Part shown: positions 31,201 to 39,368 of the stretch, one piece after another
Layout of the letters: each line of letters opens with the position of its first letter
Numbering within the stretch: position 1 is the first letter of the stretch
Notes under the pieces: generated by a model
Told to the model about the DNA's origin: nothing
Seen by the model: the letters and a program-made list of their open reading frames with translations, nothing else
Database searches by the model: none
Translations under genes and position numbers: made by a program
Source of the DNA: a virus
Strand: one strand, 5' to 3'
Length of the DNA: 40,338 nt
IMG/VR virus record: IMGVR_UViG_3300031957_002537
Span: 1-40,338 of that record

Positions 31201-34163
31201 CCGCGCAGAACCAGGCGGCAGATGCCGTGGTCCGCTCAGCCGAGGACCTGGAGTTCCAGAACGAGATCCGACGCCTGGAGCTGGAGAACACCGACGAGGC
31301 CCGCCGGCGGATCGTCGCGCTGACTACGGCGCGGAGGCTGGAGCAGCTGGAGTTGGAGCGGTCGCGCGCCCTGCTCGAGGCCCTGCCAGAGCAGATCGAT
31401 GCAGTGAACGCGGCCTACGATCGGATGCGCAAGGCGATCATGGACGAAGGCCAGGTGCGTGAGCTGGAGCGCATCAAGGATCAGGCCAACCCGCTGGCTG
31501 AGGCCTTCAAGACGGCGGCCGAGGGGATCCAGCGCGGCTTCAGCGATGCGATCACCAACGTCGTGCGCAACGGAAAGCTGCAGTTCAAGGATCTGGCGGG
31601 CAGTGCGAAGGACATCTTCGCGCGCATGTTCGGTGAGATCGCCACTCTGGCGATCGCCAAGCCGATCATCGTCCCGATCGTCGGCGCTCTCGGACAGGCC
31701 GTCGGTCTGTCTCCGTCGGCGATCGCCAGCATCACCGGGCAGTTCGGAGGCGGAACCGGCGGACTGACCGGCGCCCTGCCGGCCTTCTCAGGTGGCGGTG
31801 GCGGGCTGATCGGCGGTATCGGCGCTGGCATGGGCCTAATCAACTTGCTGCGCGGGGGCTCGCTGACCACCGGCTCGGCGTCGATCGGCAATCTCTTCGC
31901 GTCGCTGGGTTCGAGGCTGGGCGGTGCCGAACTGGGCGCGAGCTTCGGTAACGCCGGTCTTGCATTTGGGTCTCCTCTCGGCTCGATTGGATCCTTCGCT
32001 ACCAACCTGCTGCTGGATCAGCTCCTTGGCGACCGAGGCATTGGCTCGACGATCGGCTCGACAATCGGGGCGGTTGCCGGGTCCTTCTTCGGTCCCTTCG
32101 GCACCATCGCCGGCTCGGCGCTAGGAAATGTCGTCGGCGGCCTGTTTGGTGGCGGAGGCACTCCCTCGGTTGGTCCGACCGGTGTGGCGCGCATCCCGAA
32201 CGTGATCGGCAACAGCGAGATCCAGCTCTCGGCCGACAACGGTGGCGACCCGACGGCGGCAGGCGAGGTCGCCCGGCGGATCCGGGAGATCGCCACCGAA
32301 GCAAGCGAGCGCTACGGTGCGACTGGTTCCCGCGCCTACGGCCTCGATGTTGGCGCTTTCTCCAATCCGGAAGGTGGGTCCGGACAGCCGGCCGGCTTCA
32401 ACCTGAAGGAAATCTTCAACGGACAGGCAGCCGCGCAGGATCTGTTCAGAGGACTGTCGGCCGACGAGGCGGTCACCGAAGGCGTGCGTCTCACGCTCCA
32501 GAAGGCCTTCGAGGGCTTCGACACCGACCGCGTCGCGACCGCCCTGGAGAAGTCGTCGGCCAAGACGATCGAGGAGCTGCTCTCCGACCTGGATTTCGCC
32601 GCCGGCCTCGACGAGCTGTTCGTGCCGGACCTCGATATAGCCGGCCCGCTGAAGACGCAGCTGGACGCGCTGAAGGACGCCTTCGACGAGGCCAAGGAGC
32701 GGGCCAAGGAACTCGGCCTGGCGACGGAGAACCTGGCCGACAACTACGCGACCGCCGTCAGCCAGGTGCAGCAGGGCTTCCGCATCAGCCTCGAGGCGGA
32801 GGCTGCCGGTGTTGGCGGGCAGTACAACCAGCTCCTTACCCTTGCCGGCCAGCTCGACCAGCTCTCGACCGATGCCGCATTGGCCGGCGTGAGCGCCGAT
32901 ACGCTGGCGCAGGTGATCGACGGTCGCTTCCGTCCGGTGATCGAGGGTCTCGGCGCCAACGAGCTGCAAGCCCTGATCGATGCATTCAGCGGCGTGGCCG
33001 ACCAGGTGCAAGGTGCGGACGTCATCCTGCGAGAGCTGACCGAGAGCATGAACTCTCAGGTGATCGATGCGCTCACCGAGATGGCCGAGAGCACGGTCGA
33101 GGTGGCCGACGCCGCCGAGCGGCAGGAGGACGCCCGCAACACCCTGATCGAGGCCTACAGGCGCGAGAGCGCCGAGCTGGAGAACGTCCGCGACCGGATG
33201 AACGGCTTTGCCCGCTCGATCCGAGAGACCCGGCTCGGGCTGGAAGCCAGCGACCTGGCCAAGGGCGGCCCGACCGACCGGCTGGCCGCAGCGAAGGGCA
33301 TCTTCGACGACGTGTTCGCCCGCGCCCAGGCGGGTAACGAGGACGCGATCGCCGGCATCGAGCAGGCGGCGCAGAACTATCTGCAGATCGCCCGCGAAGT
33401 CCTGGTGGGCGCTGACTACAACGCCGCCTTCGACATGACGGCCGATCGACTTTCGCGGGTGGAGTCCGTCGCCAAGCAACAGGCTCAGATCGCCGACCAG
33501 CAGCTGGCCCAGATGCAGATGCAGGTCAGCCAACTGGTGTCGATCAACGACAACGTCATCTCGGTCGCCGATGCGATCCGGGACCTGGAAGCCGTGCTCG
33601 CCGAGAGTGCCGCCAACGGGACGGCGACCGGCGGCACGTCGGGCAGTGGCACGTCCGGCGGCGTCACCGACCAGTTCACCCGCGAAGAGCGGTATCTGGC
33701 CCGCTATCCGGACGTGCTGGCATGGGCGCAGGCGACGGCCGCGGCGGAGGGTGTGACGGATCCCGACCAGTTGCGCGTGCGCCTCAACCAGCTCGCCTAT
33801 CAGCATTACCACGGCGCCGGCGTGCAGGAGCGCCGAGAGTATGAGAAGGGCGGCTGGCATCCAGGCGGTCCGGCGATCGTGCACCCCGGCGAGCTGCTCT
33901 ACACCGGCGGGCCGATGCACGTCTTCAACGCCCAGCAGTCGCTGGCGCTGATGTCCCGCCCGGCGAACACCAACACGATGGACATGACGCCGCTGGTCGG
34001 CGCGATCGGCCGGACCACCTCGGCGATCTACTCGGCCGGCGATCGCCAGGCCATGGCCACGGCAGATCTGGCCGGCCAGGTGGAGCGCATGGGGATGACC
34101 ATCGCCGACCAGGGGCGCCAGATCCGCGATCTCACCATGCAGCTGTCGAAGAGGTCATCATGA
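28275..34163 (+). CDS. tape measure protein
   Basis: 1962 aa, the longest gene here, ATGA overlap with the chaperone fusion. Residues about 60-370 match the TP901-type tape measure core: FAAYERGLVGVAKTADLTEDQIREMGAAVTEMARRMPFARTELLGIAQAGGQLGV. Long helical, Ala- and Gln-rich regions follow (about 450-610, 780-1100). Three hydrophobic stretches lie at about 614-640, 1138-1200 and 1250-1297 (Gly-rich, GSTIGAVAGSFFGPFGTIAGSALG), able to enter the inner membrane during DNA injection. The C-terminus has REERYLARYPDVLAWAQ and GGWHPGGPAIVHPGELLYTGG, common in tape measures. Its length predicts a tail of roughly 290 nm at 0.15 nm per residue. No lytic catalytic motif was found. Confidence 0.92.
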   Translation: MNDIVVGITLRADGRGFVGEVRQARAELVGLRDNSSGAARGMEDLRLRSSSALASLRSLQTVIAGLGLAVGVREAVQEFAAYERGLVGVAKTADLTEDQIREMGAAVTEMARRMPFARTELLGIAQAGGQLGVKGVKDLTLFTETIAKLGTASDLAGDEAATSLTRILNVTGEAVDSIDVLASVIVALGNNAAASESEITRVATQVAQATAIFGVSAGEAAGFGAALRSVGVQAELGGSAVGRTFRAIEESIRGGGQRFRELSEITGLTGDQLRQTFEQDATSVFVSFVEGVGAAVESGESAAEVLERFGLKGEELLKVLPTLAVNSDQLSRFLGIVADETRDTTALNEEYLRSSKTLSSQLAITGNALDEIAAALGSAVAPAIVEATEDLRSFVQEAVDSGDVAATFDAVAYAVGALSSNLDILAVAGGAAVFARMRPAIAGVLQSINALVPAIASSTTAWVARNAAVARGAAVDIESARATELKSAAQSQSAAQALAAARAAEVSAAAELSNVRALQASIAAERDREVQRLQAQINERGRQQSIARLVALRADEAAAARLVASAEAELAAAKSATAAASANAARAEAVHTRAMAASTVGARTATLAMRGLSGAMNLIGGPAGAALLAAGGLYFLATRQSEASQAADLHARAIEGVNRQLGLGAGLSQDAAQRAREEAEASLALTEALIAETQVRATRGGQMRRAAREDLAALQQQAKELREGLKLLDVQGDLRALFDGNEGLFGGGGLSAILPTSGGGGGDFSGIATDVQSLVDQLDPLAKVMREASDAEEQLRASHEKLTAAGYDVEALIESLKHGTDAYAFGLGAAARAAREQAQDTTLALQVRKLEADGTEEARQEIVRLTAARELDRLESRRQQAVMAAAPGQIGEINAAYAELRAAVLASRDAELEWSSGQDQALKALRARLDPIAEKYRDVDQQAQLLMRGFEAGKLTYEQYLDLIGRLGNQVEAWAAAQNQAADAVVRSAEDLEFQNEIRRLELENTDEARRRIVALTTARRLEQLELERSRALLEALPEQIDAVNAAYDRMRKAIMDEGQVRELERIKDQANPLAEAFKTAAEGIQRGFSDAITNVVRNGKLQFKDLAGSAKDIFARMFGEIATLAIAKPIIVPIVGALGQAVGLSPSAIASITGQFGGGTGGLTGALPAFSGGGGGLIGGIGAGMGLINLLRGGSLTTGSASIGNLFASLGSRLGGAELGASFGNAGLAFGSPLGSIGSFATNLLLDQLLGDRGIGSTIGSTIGAVAGSFFGPFGTIAGSALGNVVGGLFGGGGTPSVGPTGVARIPNVIGNSEIQLSADNGGDPTAAGEVARRIREIATEASERYGATGSRAYGLDVGAFSNPEGGSGQPAGFNLKEIFNGQAAAQDLFRGLSADEAVTEGVRLTLQKAFEGFDTDRVATALEKSSAKTIEELLSDLDFAAGLDELFVPDLDIAGPLKTQLDALKDAFDEAKERAKELGLATENLADNYATAVSQVQQGFRISLEAEAAGVGGQYNQLLTLAGQLDQLSTDAALAGVSADTLAQVIDGRFRPVIEGLGANELQALIDAFSGVADQVQGADVILRELTESMNSQVIDALTEMAESTVEVADAAERQEDARNTLIEAYRRESAELENVRDRMNGFARSIRETRLGLEASDLAKGGPTDRLAAAKGIFDDVFARAQAGNEDAIAGIEQAAQNYLQIAREVLVGADYNAAFDMTADRLSRVESVAKQQAQIADQQLAQMQMQVSQLVSINDNVISVADAIRDLEAVLAESAANGTATGGTSGSGTSGGVTDQFTREERYLARYPDVLAWAQATAAAEGVTDPDQLRVRLNQLAYQHYHGAGVQERREYEKGGWHPGGPAIVHPGELLYTGGPMHVFNAQQSLALMSRPANTNTMDMTPLVGAIGRTTSAIYSAGDRQAMATADLAGQVERMGMTIADQGRQIRDLTMQLSKRSS

Positions 34164-35785
34164 GCCGCGGGCGCATCATGGCCTACCTTGCCGAGGTTGA
34201 TCTGACCGCGGCCGACGGCACGTCGCCGACGACACTCTATCTGAGCGACCTCCCGATGCGCCCGTGGCCGTCCACGGACGCCGACCGGCCAAACCAGTCC
34301 TACGACAGCCGGATCCTGGAGGCGCCCTCGATCGGGTTGGAGGTCTTCGCCGACGCCTCCCGGCTTACCGGGGCGCTCGGCACGGGGGCTCTGGTGCTCT
34401 CCAATGCCGATGGCGCCCTCAACCAGTACCGCGGCTCCATCTTCACGGCCGTGCGCGTCTGGTGGGGCGAGATCAAGCCGGACAGCGACGACGAGGAGGA
34501 TGAACGCTCCTTTGCGGCTGACTTCCGCAAGATCGTCGACGCCCGACCGGAGGCGCCAGCCTGGGACGTCACCGGCAGGCGGCCGAGCCGACTGGAAATC
34601 CCGATCTACGATCGCCGGGCGGACCTGGAGAACGACATCCAGGAAGAGACCTTCGACGGATCCAACAGCGGAGCGACCGGCTACGAGGGCACCGCCGACG
34701 ATCTGAAGGACAGCGTGAAGCCGCTGGCACTCGGCGACCTGGTTACCGCCAACATCCCGCTGATATGGGTCAACGCGACCGCCCAGGTCGCACAGGCCCA
34801 CGCCGGCGAGATGGAGGAGTATTCGGCGATCTACGATCGGGGCGCCGCCACCGGACTGACCGACGACGGGGACGTGTCCGGATCGTCCTTCGACAGCGCT
34901 ACTCCGTCCGCCGGCCATCGGGTCACCGACCTCGGCCGAGGGCTGCTGAAGGTCAATCAGTCCTTCGGCGGGGTGGTCACCGCCGGCGTGAAGGGTGCGG
35001 TCGACCTGGTGGCCGGCGCGGGCTACCTCGACACCGCTCCGGAGCTGATCGCCGCGCTGATCGAGAGACAGGACCCGGCGGCCACGATCGGCCCCACCTT
35101 CGCGGCGATCTCCGAGACGGCGAAGGTCGGGCTCTACATCGCCGAGCGAACGTCGACCGCGCGCGTCATCGAGGCCCTGGCCCGGTCGATCGCCTGCTGG
35201 GTCCTGCCGGATCCGCTGGGCGTTTGGCAGATCGGCAAGCTGCACCTAGCGACGGGCTCTCCGGACCGCACGATCGACGACGTCGACATCATCTCCATTC
35301 GGCCGGGCGATCCGGAGGTCAGCCGGCCGGTGTGGTCCGTGACGGTGCGCGGCGGTCGGCTGTACCAGACCCATTCGCGCAGCAACCTGGCCGGCGGCCT
35401 TTGGAAGACCGACGACGAGGAGCGCCTTCGCCGCGAGTGGCGGACCGGCATCAAGAAGGACACCGCGCTGCGCGACCTCTGGTGGCCCAATGTCCGATCG
35501 ATCGACCTGGAGACCGCGCTGCGCGATCCGGCCGACCTCACGGCCGTCGCAGAGCTGCTGTTCGACTGCATGTCGGTGCGCGAGGACGGCACGCCGTTCG
35601 CGGAGTGGGTGGTCACCGTGGAGCAGGATGAAGAGTGGCTCGACCTGCTGGCCGATCCTGGCATCGGCAAGGCGGAGGTCCGGCTCCGGTACAGCGCCGA
35701 CGATATCGACCGGGTGATGATCGTCATGGGCGCCCAGCCCGGCCGGCCGACCGGCGGTCAGCTCACCTTGAGGCTGTGGGGCTGA
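34160..35785 (+). CDS. tail tip / hub minor tail protein
   Basis: 541 aa, ATGA overlap with the tape measure and GAAGAGG upstream. It starts with a beta domain (AYLAEVDLTAADGTSPTTLYLSDLPM). A central ETFDGSNSGATGYEGTADDLKDSVKPLALGDLVTANIPL segment suits tail tip proteins of B3-like phages. The C-terminal half LIERQDPAATIGPTFAAISETAKVGLYIAERTSTARVIEALARSIACWVL ... VWQIGKL resembles a baseplate hub. It is likely to form part of the tail tip after the tape measure. The exact family is not named. Confidence 0.75.
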   Translation: MSRGRIMAYLAEVDLTAADGTSPTTLYLSDLPMRPWPSTDADRPNQSYDSRILEAPSIGLEVFADASRLTGALGTGALVLSNADGALNQYRGSIFTAVRVWWGEIKPDSDDEEDERSFAADFRKIVDARPEAPAWDVTGRRPSRLEIPIYDRRADLENDIQEETFDGSNSGATGYEGTADDLKDSVKPLALGDLVTANIPLIWVNATAQVAQAHAGEMEEYSAIYDRGAATGLTDDGDVSGSSFDSATPSAGHRVTDLGRGLLKVNQSFGGVVTAGVKGAVDLVAGAGYLDTAPELIAALIERQDPAATIGPTFAAISETAKVGLYIAERTSTARVIEALARSIACWVLPDPLGVWQIGKLHLATGSPDRTIDDVDIISIRPGDPEVSRPVWSVTVRGGRLYQTHSRSNLAGGLWKTDDEERLRREWRTGIKKDTALRDLWWPNVRSIDLETALRDPADLTAVAELLFDCMSVREDGTPFAEWVVTVEQDEEWLDLLADPGIGKAEVRLRYSADDIDRVMIVMGAQPGRPTGGQLTLRLWG

Positions 35786-35786
35786 G

Positions 35787-36641
35787 ATGACGACAGGTCG
35801 TATCCTTCTCGACAACCTGGCCCTCGACGCCACCCTGTCCGGTGGCAGCTGGGGCGGCACGCTCGACAACGTCCTGGATCCCCGGATTGTCAGCAAACCC
35901 GCGCGGTGCGCCGACCCGTCCGACCTCGAGGCGAGCCAGTTCCTGCTCACCTTCGACAAGAAGGTCTACCTGACCGGCCTGATGCTCTGCGGCCACACCG
36001 CTAGGCTGGACAGCCGCTACCAGGTCACCTGTTTCGAGGGCGAAGCCGAGCTGCTGCAGGTCGAGTGGCAGGACGTCTTCGGCCGCATCTATCCGACGGG
36101 CTCGCTGCCGTTCGAGCAGAGCAACTGGTACACCGGCAAGCCCCGTCTGAAGGATATCCAGGGCTACGGCCGGCATCTGCCGATCCGGTTCCCGACCTCG
36201 GTCGCGGCCGACAGTGTCCTGGTCGAGCTGGACGTCCGCGACGTCGGTGCGGTGGGGGCTGATTTCGACCTCGGCTATGTGATGGCTACCGCCGCGCTGA
36301 CACCGGGCTGGAGCTATGACTGGGGCCGGGAGCTGGCCATCAGCCGGCGGACCCAGGAAGAGGTCACTGTCGGCGGCCGGGTGATCAAGTCGCGGCGCAC
36401 CAACGCACGGCAGCACACGGTCAGCTTCTCCTCTCTGACCAAGGTCGAGGCCATGGCGATCTACGACCGCGCCATGCTCGACGATGAGCATCCGAACGTC
36501 TTCGACCCGGATCCGTCCGACCTGGTGCACGAGTTCCGCGAGGTGTTTCCCGCCGTCATGACCGTGGTGAGCCCACCCCGCCAGGTCGACGAAACCGGCG
36601 ACTGGTCCGTCACGCTCCGCTTTGAAGAGATGCAGGGATAG
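35787..36641 (+). CDS. minor tail protein, beta-rich
   Basis: 284 aa, one base after the preceding stop. It has an N-terminal LDNLALDATLSGGSWGGTLDNVLDPRIVSKPARC segment and a jelly-roll-like pattern (SQFLLTFDKKVYLTGLMLCGHTARLDSRYQVTCFEGE). The C-terminal part is TVGGRVIKSRRTNARQHTVSFSSLTKVEAMAIYDRAM. Such a galactose-binding-like layout would suit a tail tip or receptor-contact protein. The name is by position and fold pattern. Confidence 0.7.
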   Translation: MTTGRILLDNLALDATLSGGSWGGTLDNVLDPRIVSKPARCADPSDLEASQFLLTFDKKVYLTGLMLCGHTARLDSRYQVTCFEGEAELLQVEWQDVFGRIYPTGSLPFEQSNWYTGKPRLKDIQGYGRHLPIRFPTSVAADSVLVELDVRDVGAVGADFDLGYVMATAALTPGWSYDWGRELAISRRTQEEVTVGGRVIKSRRTNARQHTVSFSSLTKVEAMAIYDRAMLDDEHPNVFDPDPSDLVHEFREVFPAVMTVVSPPRQVDETGDWSVTLRFEEMQG

Positions 36642-36650
36642 GAGAGCAGC

Positions 36651-37214
36651 ATGGCAATCGACTTTGCGACAGCGATCAGCCGGCTCCTGGCCGGGTATTG
36701 GAACTCCGGGTCGAAGACCGAAGCCAATCCGGGCGGTTTCGGCAACGACGGACACACCGAGAACCTGCCGGAGCTGGCGGAGGCACTCGGCGTCGTCGGA
36801 AGCGAGGTCGCGACGAAGGCGACAGCCGCCAACGGCGATGCGTCTGACGCCTCTGACGCCGCCGACGCGGCCGGGCTCTCGGCAATCGCCGCTGCCAACG
36901 CTGCGAGCGCGGCGAGTACGGCCCGCAACAAGGCCGAGCAGTGGGCTGACGCCGACGAAGACACTGAGGTTGAAGCGGGAACCTATTCGGCCAAGCACCA
37001 CGCGGCCAAGGCGGCCCAGTCCGCTGTCGATGCCGCGGCGGCCGTAAACGGAGTGAGAGTGTCCGCCAATGACGACACCCCGAAGCACCTGGAGCAAGCG
37101 CTCCTGCCTGGCGCCGGCATTGAAATGAGTACTCAAAACGAAGGCGGCAACGAGACGCGCACTGTTTCCGTAAATCTCGGTCTGATCGCCGGCATCGCCT
37201 ACGCACTTAGCTGA
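36651..37214 (+). CDS. tail fibre-like protein with Ala-rich shaft
   Basis: 187 aa, GGAGAG before the ATG. It starts MAIDFATAISRLLAGYWNSGSKTEANPGGFGNDGHTENLPELAEALG. An Ala/Asp/Ser repeat region follows (about 60-105, ASDASDAADAAGLSAIAAANAASAAS), which is typical of trimeric coiled-coil fibre shafts. The KAEQWADADEDTEVEAGTYSAKHHAAKAAQSA segment is a frequent fibre motif. Probably a short side or tip fibre that carries the following proteins. Confidence 0.75.
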   Translation: MAIDFATAISRLLAGYWNSGSKTEANPGGFGNDGHTENLPELAEALGVVGSEVATKATAANGDASDASDAADAAGLSAIAAANAASAASTARNKAEQWADADEDTEVEAGTYSAKHHAAKAAQSAVDAAAAVNGVRVSANDDTPKHLEQALLPGAGIEMSTQNEGGNETRTVSVNLGLIAGIAYALS

Positions 37215-37230
37215 AAGAGGAGATTACATC

Positions 37231-37653
37231 ATGGCACTGACTAACACGCCGGTCTGGCCGCAGGCCCCGAAGATCGAGACCGCAGCCATCACCACGGCCA
37301 ACACCGCGACGGACGGCTCCGGCACGATCACGACCGTTGCCACGGCTGGCGAGAATGGTCGGCGCATCGCCGGCCTCTACGCCGGCGCGCGGGCCACTGT
37401 GACGGCCACGGCGGTCCGGTTCTTCATCTCCGACGATTCAGGGGCCACCTGGACCTATCTGCCACGCCTGGACGCGCTCATCCCAGCCCACACGCTGGCG
37501 AACACCACCGCAAACGCCGGGCGGGTCACCGTTATCGATCCGGAGGACCAGTACACGTTCCTGGACCTGCCGGCCGATGCCGTACTCGGGGCCACCATCG
37601 CCGTTGCGCTGGCAGGCGGTGTAGTAATCGTTGCAGAGGGGCATGATTTCTGA
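37231..37653 (+). CDS. small beta-rich tail fibre-region protein
   Basis: 140 aa, AGAGGAG before the ATG. Thr/Ala/Val-rich strands: TAAITTANTATDGSGTITTVATAGENGRRIAGLYAGARATVTATAVRFFISDDSGATWTYLPRLDAL. It resembles small structural proteins that precede fibre tips in alphaproteobacterial siphophages. Not recognised by family. Its stop overlaps the glycine-rich gene (TGATG). Confidence 0.65.
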   Translation: MALTNTPVWPQAPKIETAAITTANTATDGSGTITTVATAGENGRRIAGLYAGARATVTATAVRFFISDDSGATWTYLPRLDALIPAHTLANTTANAGRVTVIDPEDQYTFLDLPADAVLGATIAVALAGGVVIVAEGHDF

Positions 37654-38504
37654 TGGCTCACCCGATGCAGCCGGTAGGGGGCATGCCTTCCGGGACGCCG
37701 CCGGGGTATAACCGACAGGCCGTTGGCGGGTCGACCACAGCGACCATCGCAGCGCTGCTGGTAGTCGGCGGCGGCGGCGGCGGATGCGGCGACTACAACG
37801 GCACGCTGGCCCCATGTGGTGGCGGCGCCGGCGAGCACTACTACTCGGACACCCCGTTCAACATCCTCATGGGCTTTACCTACCCGATCACGGTGGGCGA
37901 CGGCGGTCTTGGGGGCGGTCTTGTCGGCCACACTAACGTTGCATTCGGCGGCCAAAACGGCGAGGCGAGCGCAGCGTTTCACATCACCGCAAATGGCGGT
38001 GGCGGCTCCGGTGATCTCGGCGGAACCAGCATTGAAGTCCGCGGCAAAGATGGTGGCTCCGGTGGTGGGGGGACGCAGGACGGGGGCGGATCCTCCGTCA
38101 AATTCAATAGCTCATCCGGCGGCACAAGTGGCTCGCAAAGCTCAAGCGGCGGCGCTGGTGGAGGCGCCACGAACTCGGGCTCCGGGAACAATGGCGGGAA
38201 CGGGACATCAACAAGCATCACCGGGTCGCCCGTCACGAGGGCCGGCGGCGGCGCTGGTGAAGGCGGAACCGGCGGGGCCGGCGGCGGCGGCAACGGAAAC
38301 GGTTCTGATGGAACAGCAAACACCGGCTCAGGCGGCGGCGCGGGCAGTGGCACGGCGGGCGGGGACGGAGGGTCCGGCGTTGTAATCATTCGCTATCTGA
38401 CCAGCCAGGGGACACTGGTCGCGACCGGGACTTATTCAACCGCGACCGATGGCGCCTATACGGTCGTCACCTTCACCGGAAGTGGAACCTTCAAACTGAT
38501 CTGA
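37653..38504 (+). CDS. glycine-rich tail tip adhesin-like protein
   Basis: 283 aa, TGATG overlap. From about residue 38 to 250 it consists of glycine-rich motifs (LVVGGGGGGCGDY, ITVGDGGLGGGLVG, TRAGGGAGEGGTGGAGGGGNGNG, GGAGSGTAGGDGGSGVVIIRYL). This pattern is that of phage adhesins built from polyglycine type II helices, as in phage S16 gp38-type receptor-binding tips, and of other Gly-rich fibre ends. The end has a beta domain (TYSTATDGAYTVVTFTGSGTFKLI). The variable loops between the glycine runs would set receptor specificity. A receptor-binding role is inferred. Confidence 0.75.
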   Translation: MAHPMQPVGGMPSGTPPGYNRQAVGGSTTATIAALLVVGGGGGGCGDYNGTLAPCGGGAGEHYYSDTPFNILMGFTYPITVGDGGLGGGLVGHTNVAFGGQNGEASAAFHITANGGGGSGDLGGTSIEVRGKDGGSGGGGTQDGGGSSVKFNSSSGGTSGSQSSSGGAGGGATNSGSGNNGGNGTSTSITGSPVTRAGGGAGEGGTGGAGGGGNGNGSDGTANTGSGGGAGSGTAGGDGGSGVVIIRYLTSQGTLVATGTYSTATDGAYTVVTFTGSGTFKLI

Positions 38505-38511
38505 GGCTGAC

Positions 38512-39159
38512 ATGACCGATTGGCAAAGAGTGGAGCTATCCGGGCCTACAAGCGTTGGGGAAGTTGGCGCATTGCCCGATTTCCTTGTCGGTTTAACCCT
38601 CGACACGTTGACCGACCTTAGCTTATTCGCGAGTGCCTATCCGGACCTAGACGGCGTCGGTTACTGGCCAGTGGTAGATCTTCCGCTACCAACACCGGGC
38701 CTTGGCCAAACCATCGGACAGACGCCGGGAATGTCGATCGACGCTGAGCTGAAGCATATCGGCCGTTCCTATGAGGTAGAGTTTCTGCCGTTGGCCGAGC
38801 GGAAGGCAGTGCTGAAAGAGGCGATCACCGAGGAGTTCCGCCGTCGGCGCAATGGCGGCACGACCGCCTCGATCGGCGGATTCGACGTCGAAGTCTCAAC
38901 GACGCACGAGGCAGCAGTCGAACTTGATCGGGCGATCGCCAAGATCACCCGCACCAATCCGGCTGGCACCATCCCCGTCGTCACCCGCGGCAAGGCTCGG
39001 GTGACCCTCACGGCGGCGATCGCAACAGACATGCTGCGGGCGATCGAGGACCACGTCGCCGCCTGCCAAGAGAATGAGAACAGTCTCTATGGAGAGGTGG
39101 ACGACGCCGAAACCCAGGCTGCGCTGACCGCCATCGACATTATGGCAGGCTGGCCGTAA
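38512..39159 (+). CDS. DUF4376-like tail fibre-region protein
   Basis: 215 aa. The C-terminal 120 residues follow the DUF4376 pattern: ERKAVLKEAITEEFRRRRNGGTTASIGGFDVEVSTTHEAAVELDRAIAKI, then ARVTLTAAIATDMLRAIEDHVAACQENENSLYGEVDDAETQAALTAIDI. DUF4376 domains occur in phage tail proteins and fibre assembly proteins. The N-terminal half (DWQRVELSGPTSVGEVGALPDFLVGL) is unassigned. It is the last gene of the tail operon. Confidence 0.8.
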   Translation: MTDWQRVELSGPTSVGEVGALPDFLVGLTLDTLTDLSLFASAYPDLDGVGYWPVVDLPLPTPGLGQTIGQTPGMSIDAELKHIGRSYEVEFLPLAERKAVLKEAITEEFRRRRNGGTTASIGGFDVEVSTTHEAAVELDRAIAKITRTNPAGTIPVVTRGKARVTLTAAIATDMLRAIEDHVAACQENENSLYGEVDDAETQAALTAIDIMAGWP

Positions 39160-39171
39160 CGGCCGCCGGAA

Positions 39172-39215
39172 GGCGTTTAAACGGTCCCTCGACTGCATTT
39201 GAACGCCGTTTAAAG
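39172..39215. repeat. TTTAAACGGC-type motif cluster, right end
   Basis: GGCGTTTAAACGG (39172-39184, palindromic core), CATTTGAACGCC (39196-39207, +) and the complement of CTTTAAACGGC (39205-39215, -). The cluster lies in the gap between the tail genes and the methyltransferase gene. It matches the words at the left end and centre. Confidence 0.7.
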
Positions 39216-39219
39216 ACTG

Positions 39220-39260
39220 CCCCCGCTTCTGGGCGGGGGACGGGCTGCGCTAACAGCCCG
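39220..39260 (+). terminator. double hairpin ending the late operon
   Basis: CCCCCGC/GCGGGGG (39220-39239, six-base loop) and CGGGCTG/CAGCCCG (39241-39260, six-base loop) follow each other directly. They stand 60 bp after the last tail gene. No strong T-run follows. They probably terminate the tail operon or separate it from the methyltransferase gene. Confidence 0.65.
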
Positions 39261-39368
39261 AGCCGCGGGATGGAGCCCCGCACCGGATACGCCGGCCGCC
39301 ATGGACAACCAGGTCGCCGGTCCCGCCCTCCCCGCGCGGGGGAAAGGCGAGCGTAGGAAGGTGCAGCG

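Noticed and set aside
34178-35785. later start for the tail tip gene
   Set aside because: ATG 34160 overlaps the tape measure stop and has a good GAAGAGG site, whereas ATG 34178 has a weaker one.
37738-38390. microsatellite or CRISPR-like repeat from GGC-rich DNA
   Set aside because: The repetition reflects glycine codons in one continuous reading frame; units are irregular and there are no spacers.
36651-39159. invertible fibre segment like the Mu G region
   Set aside because: No inverted gix-type repeats and no serine invertase gene were seen; fibre genes are single copies in one orientation.
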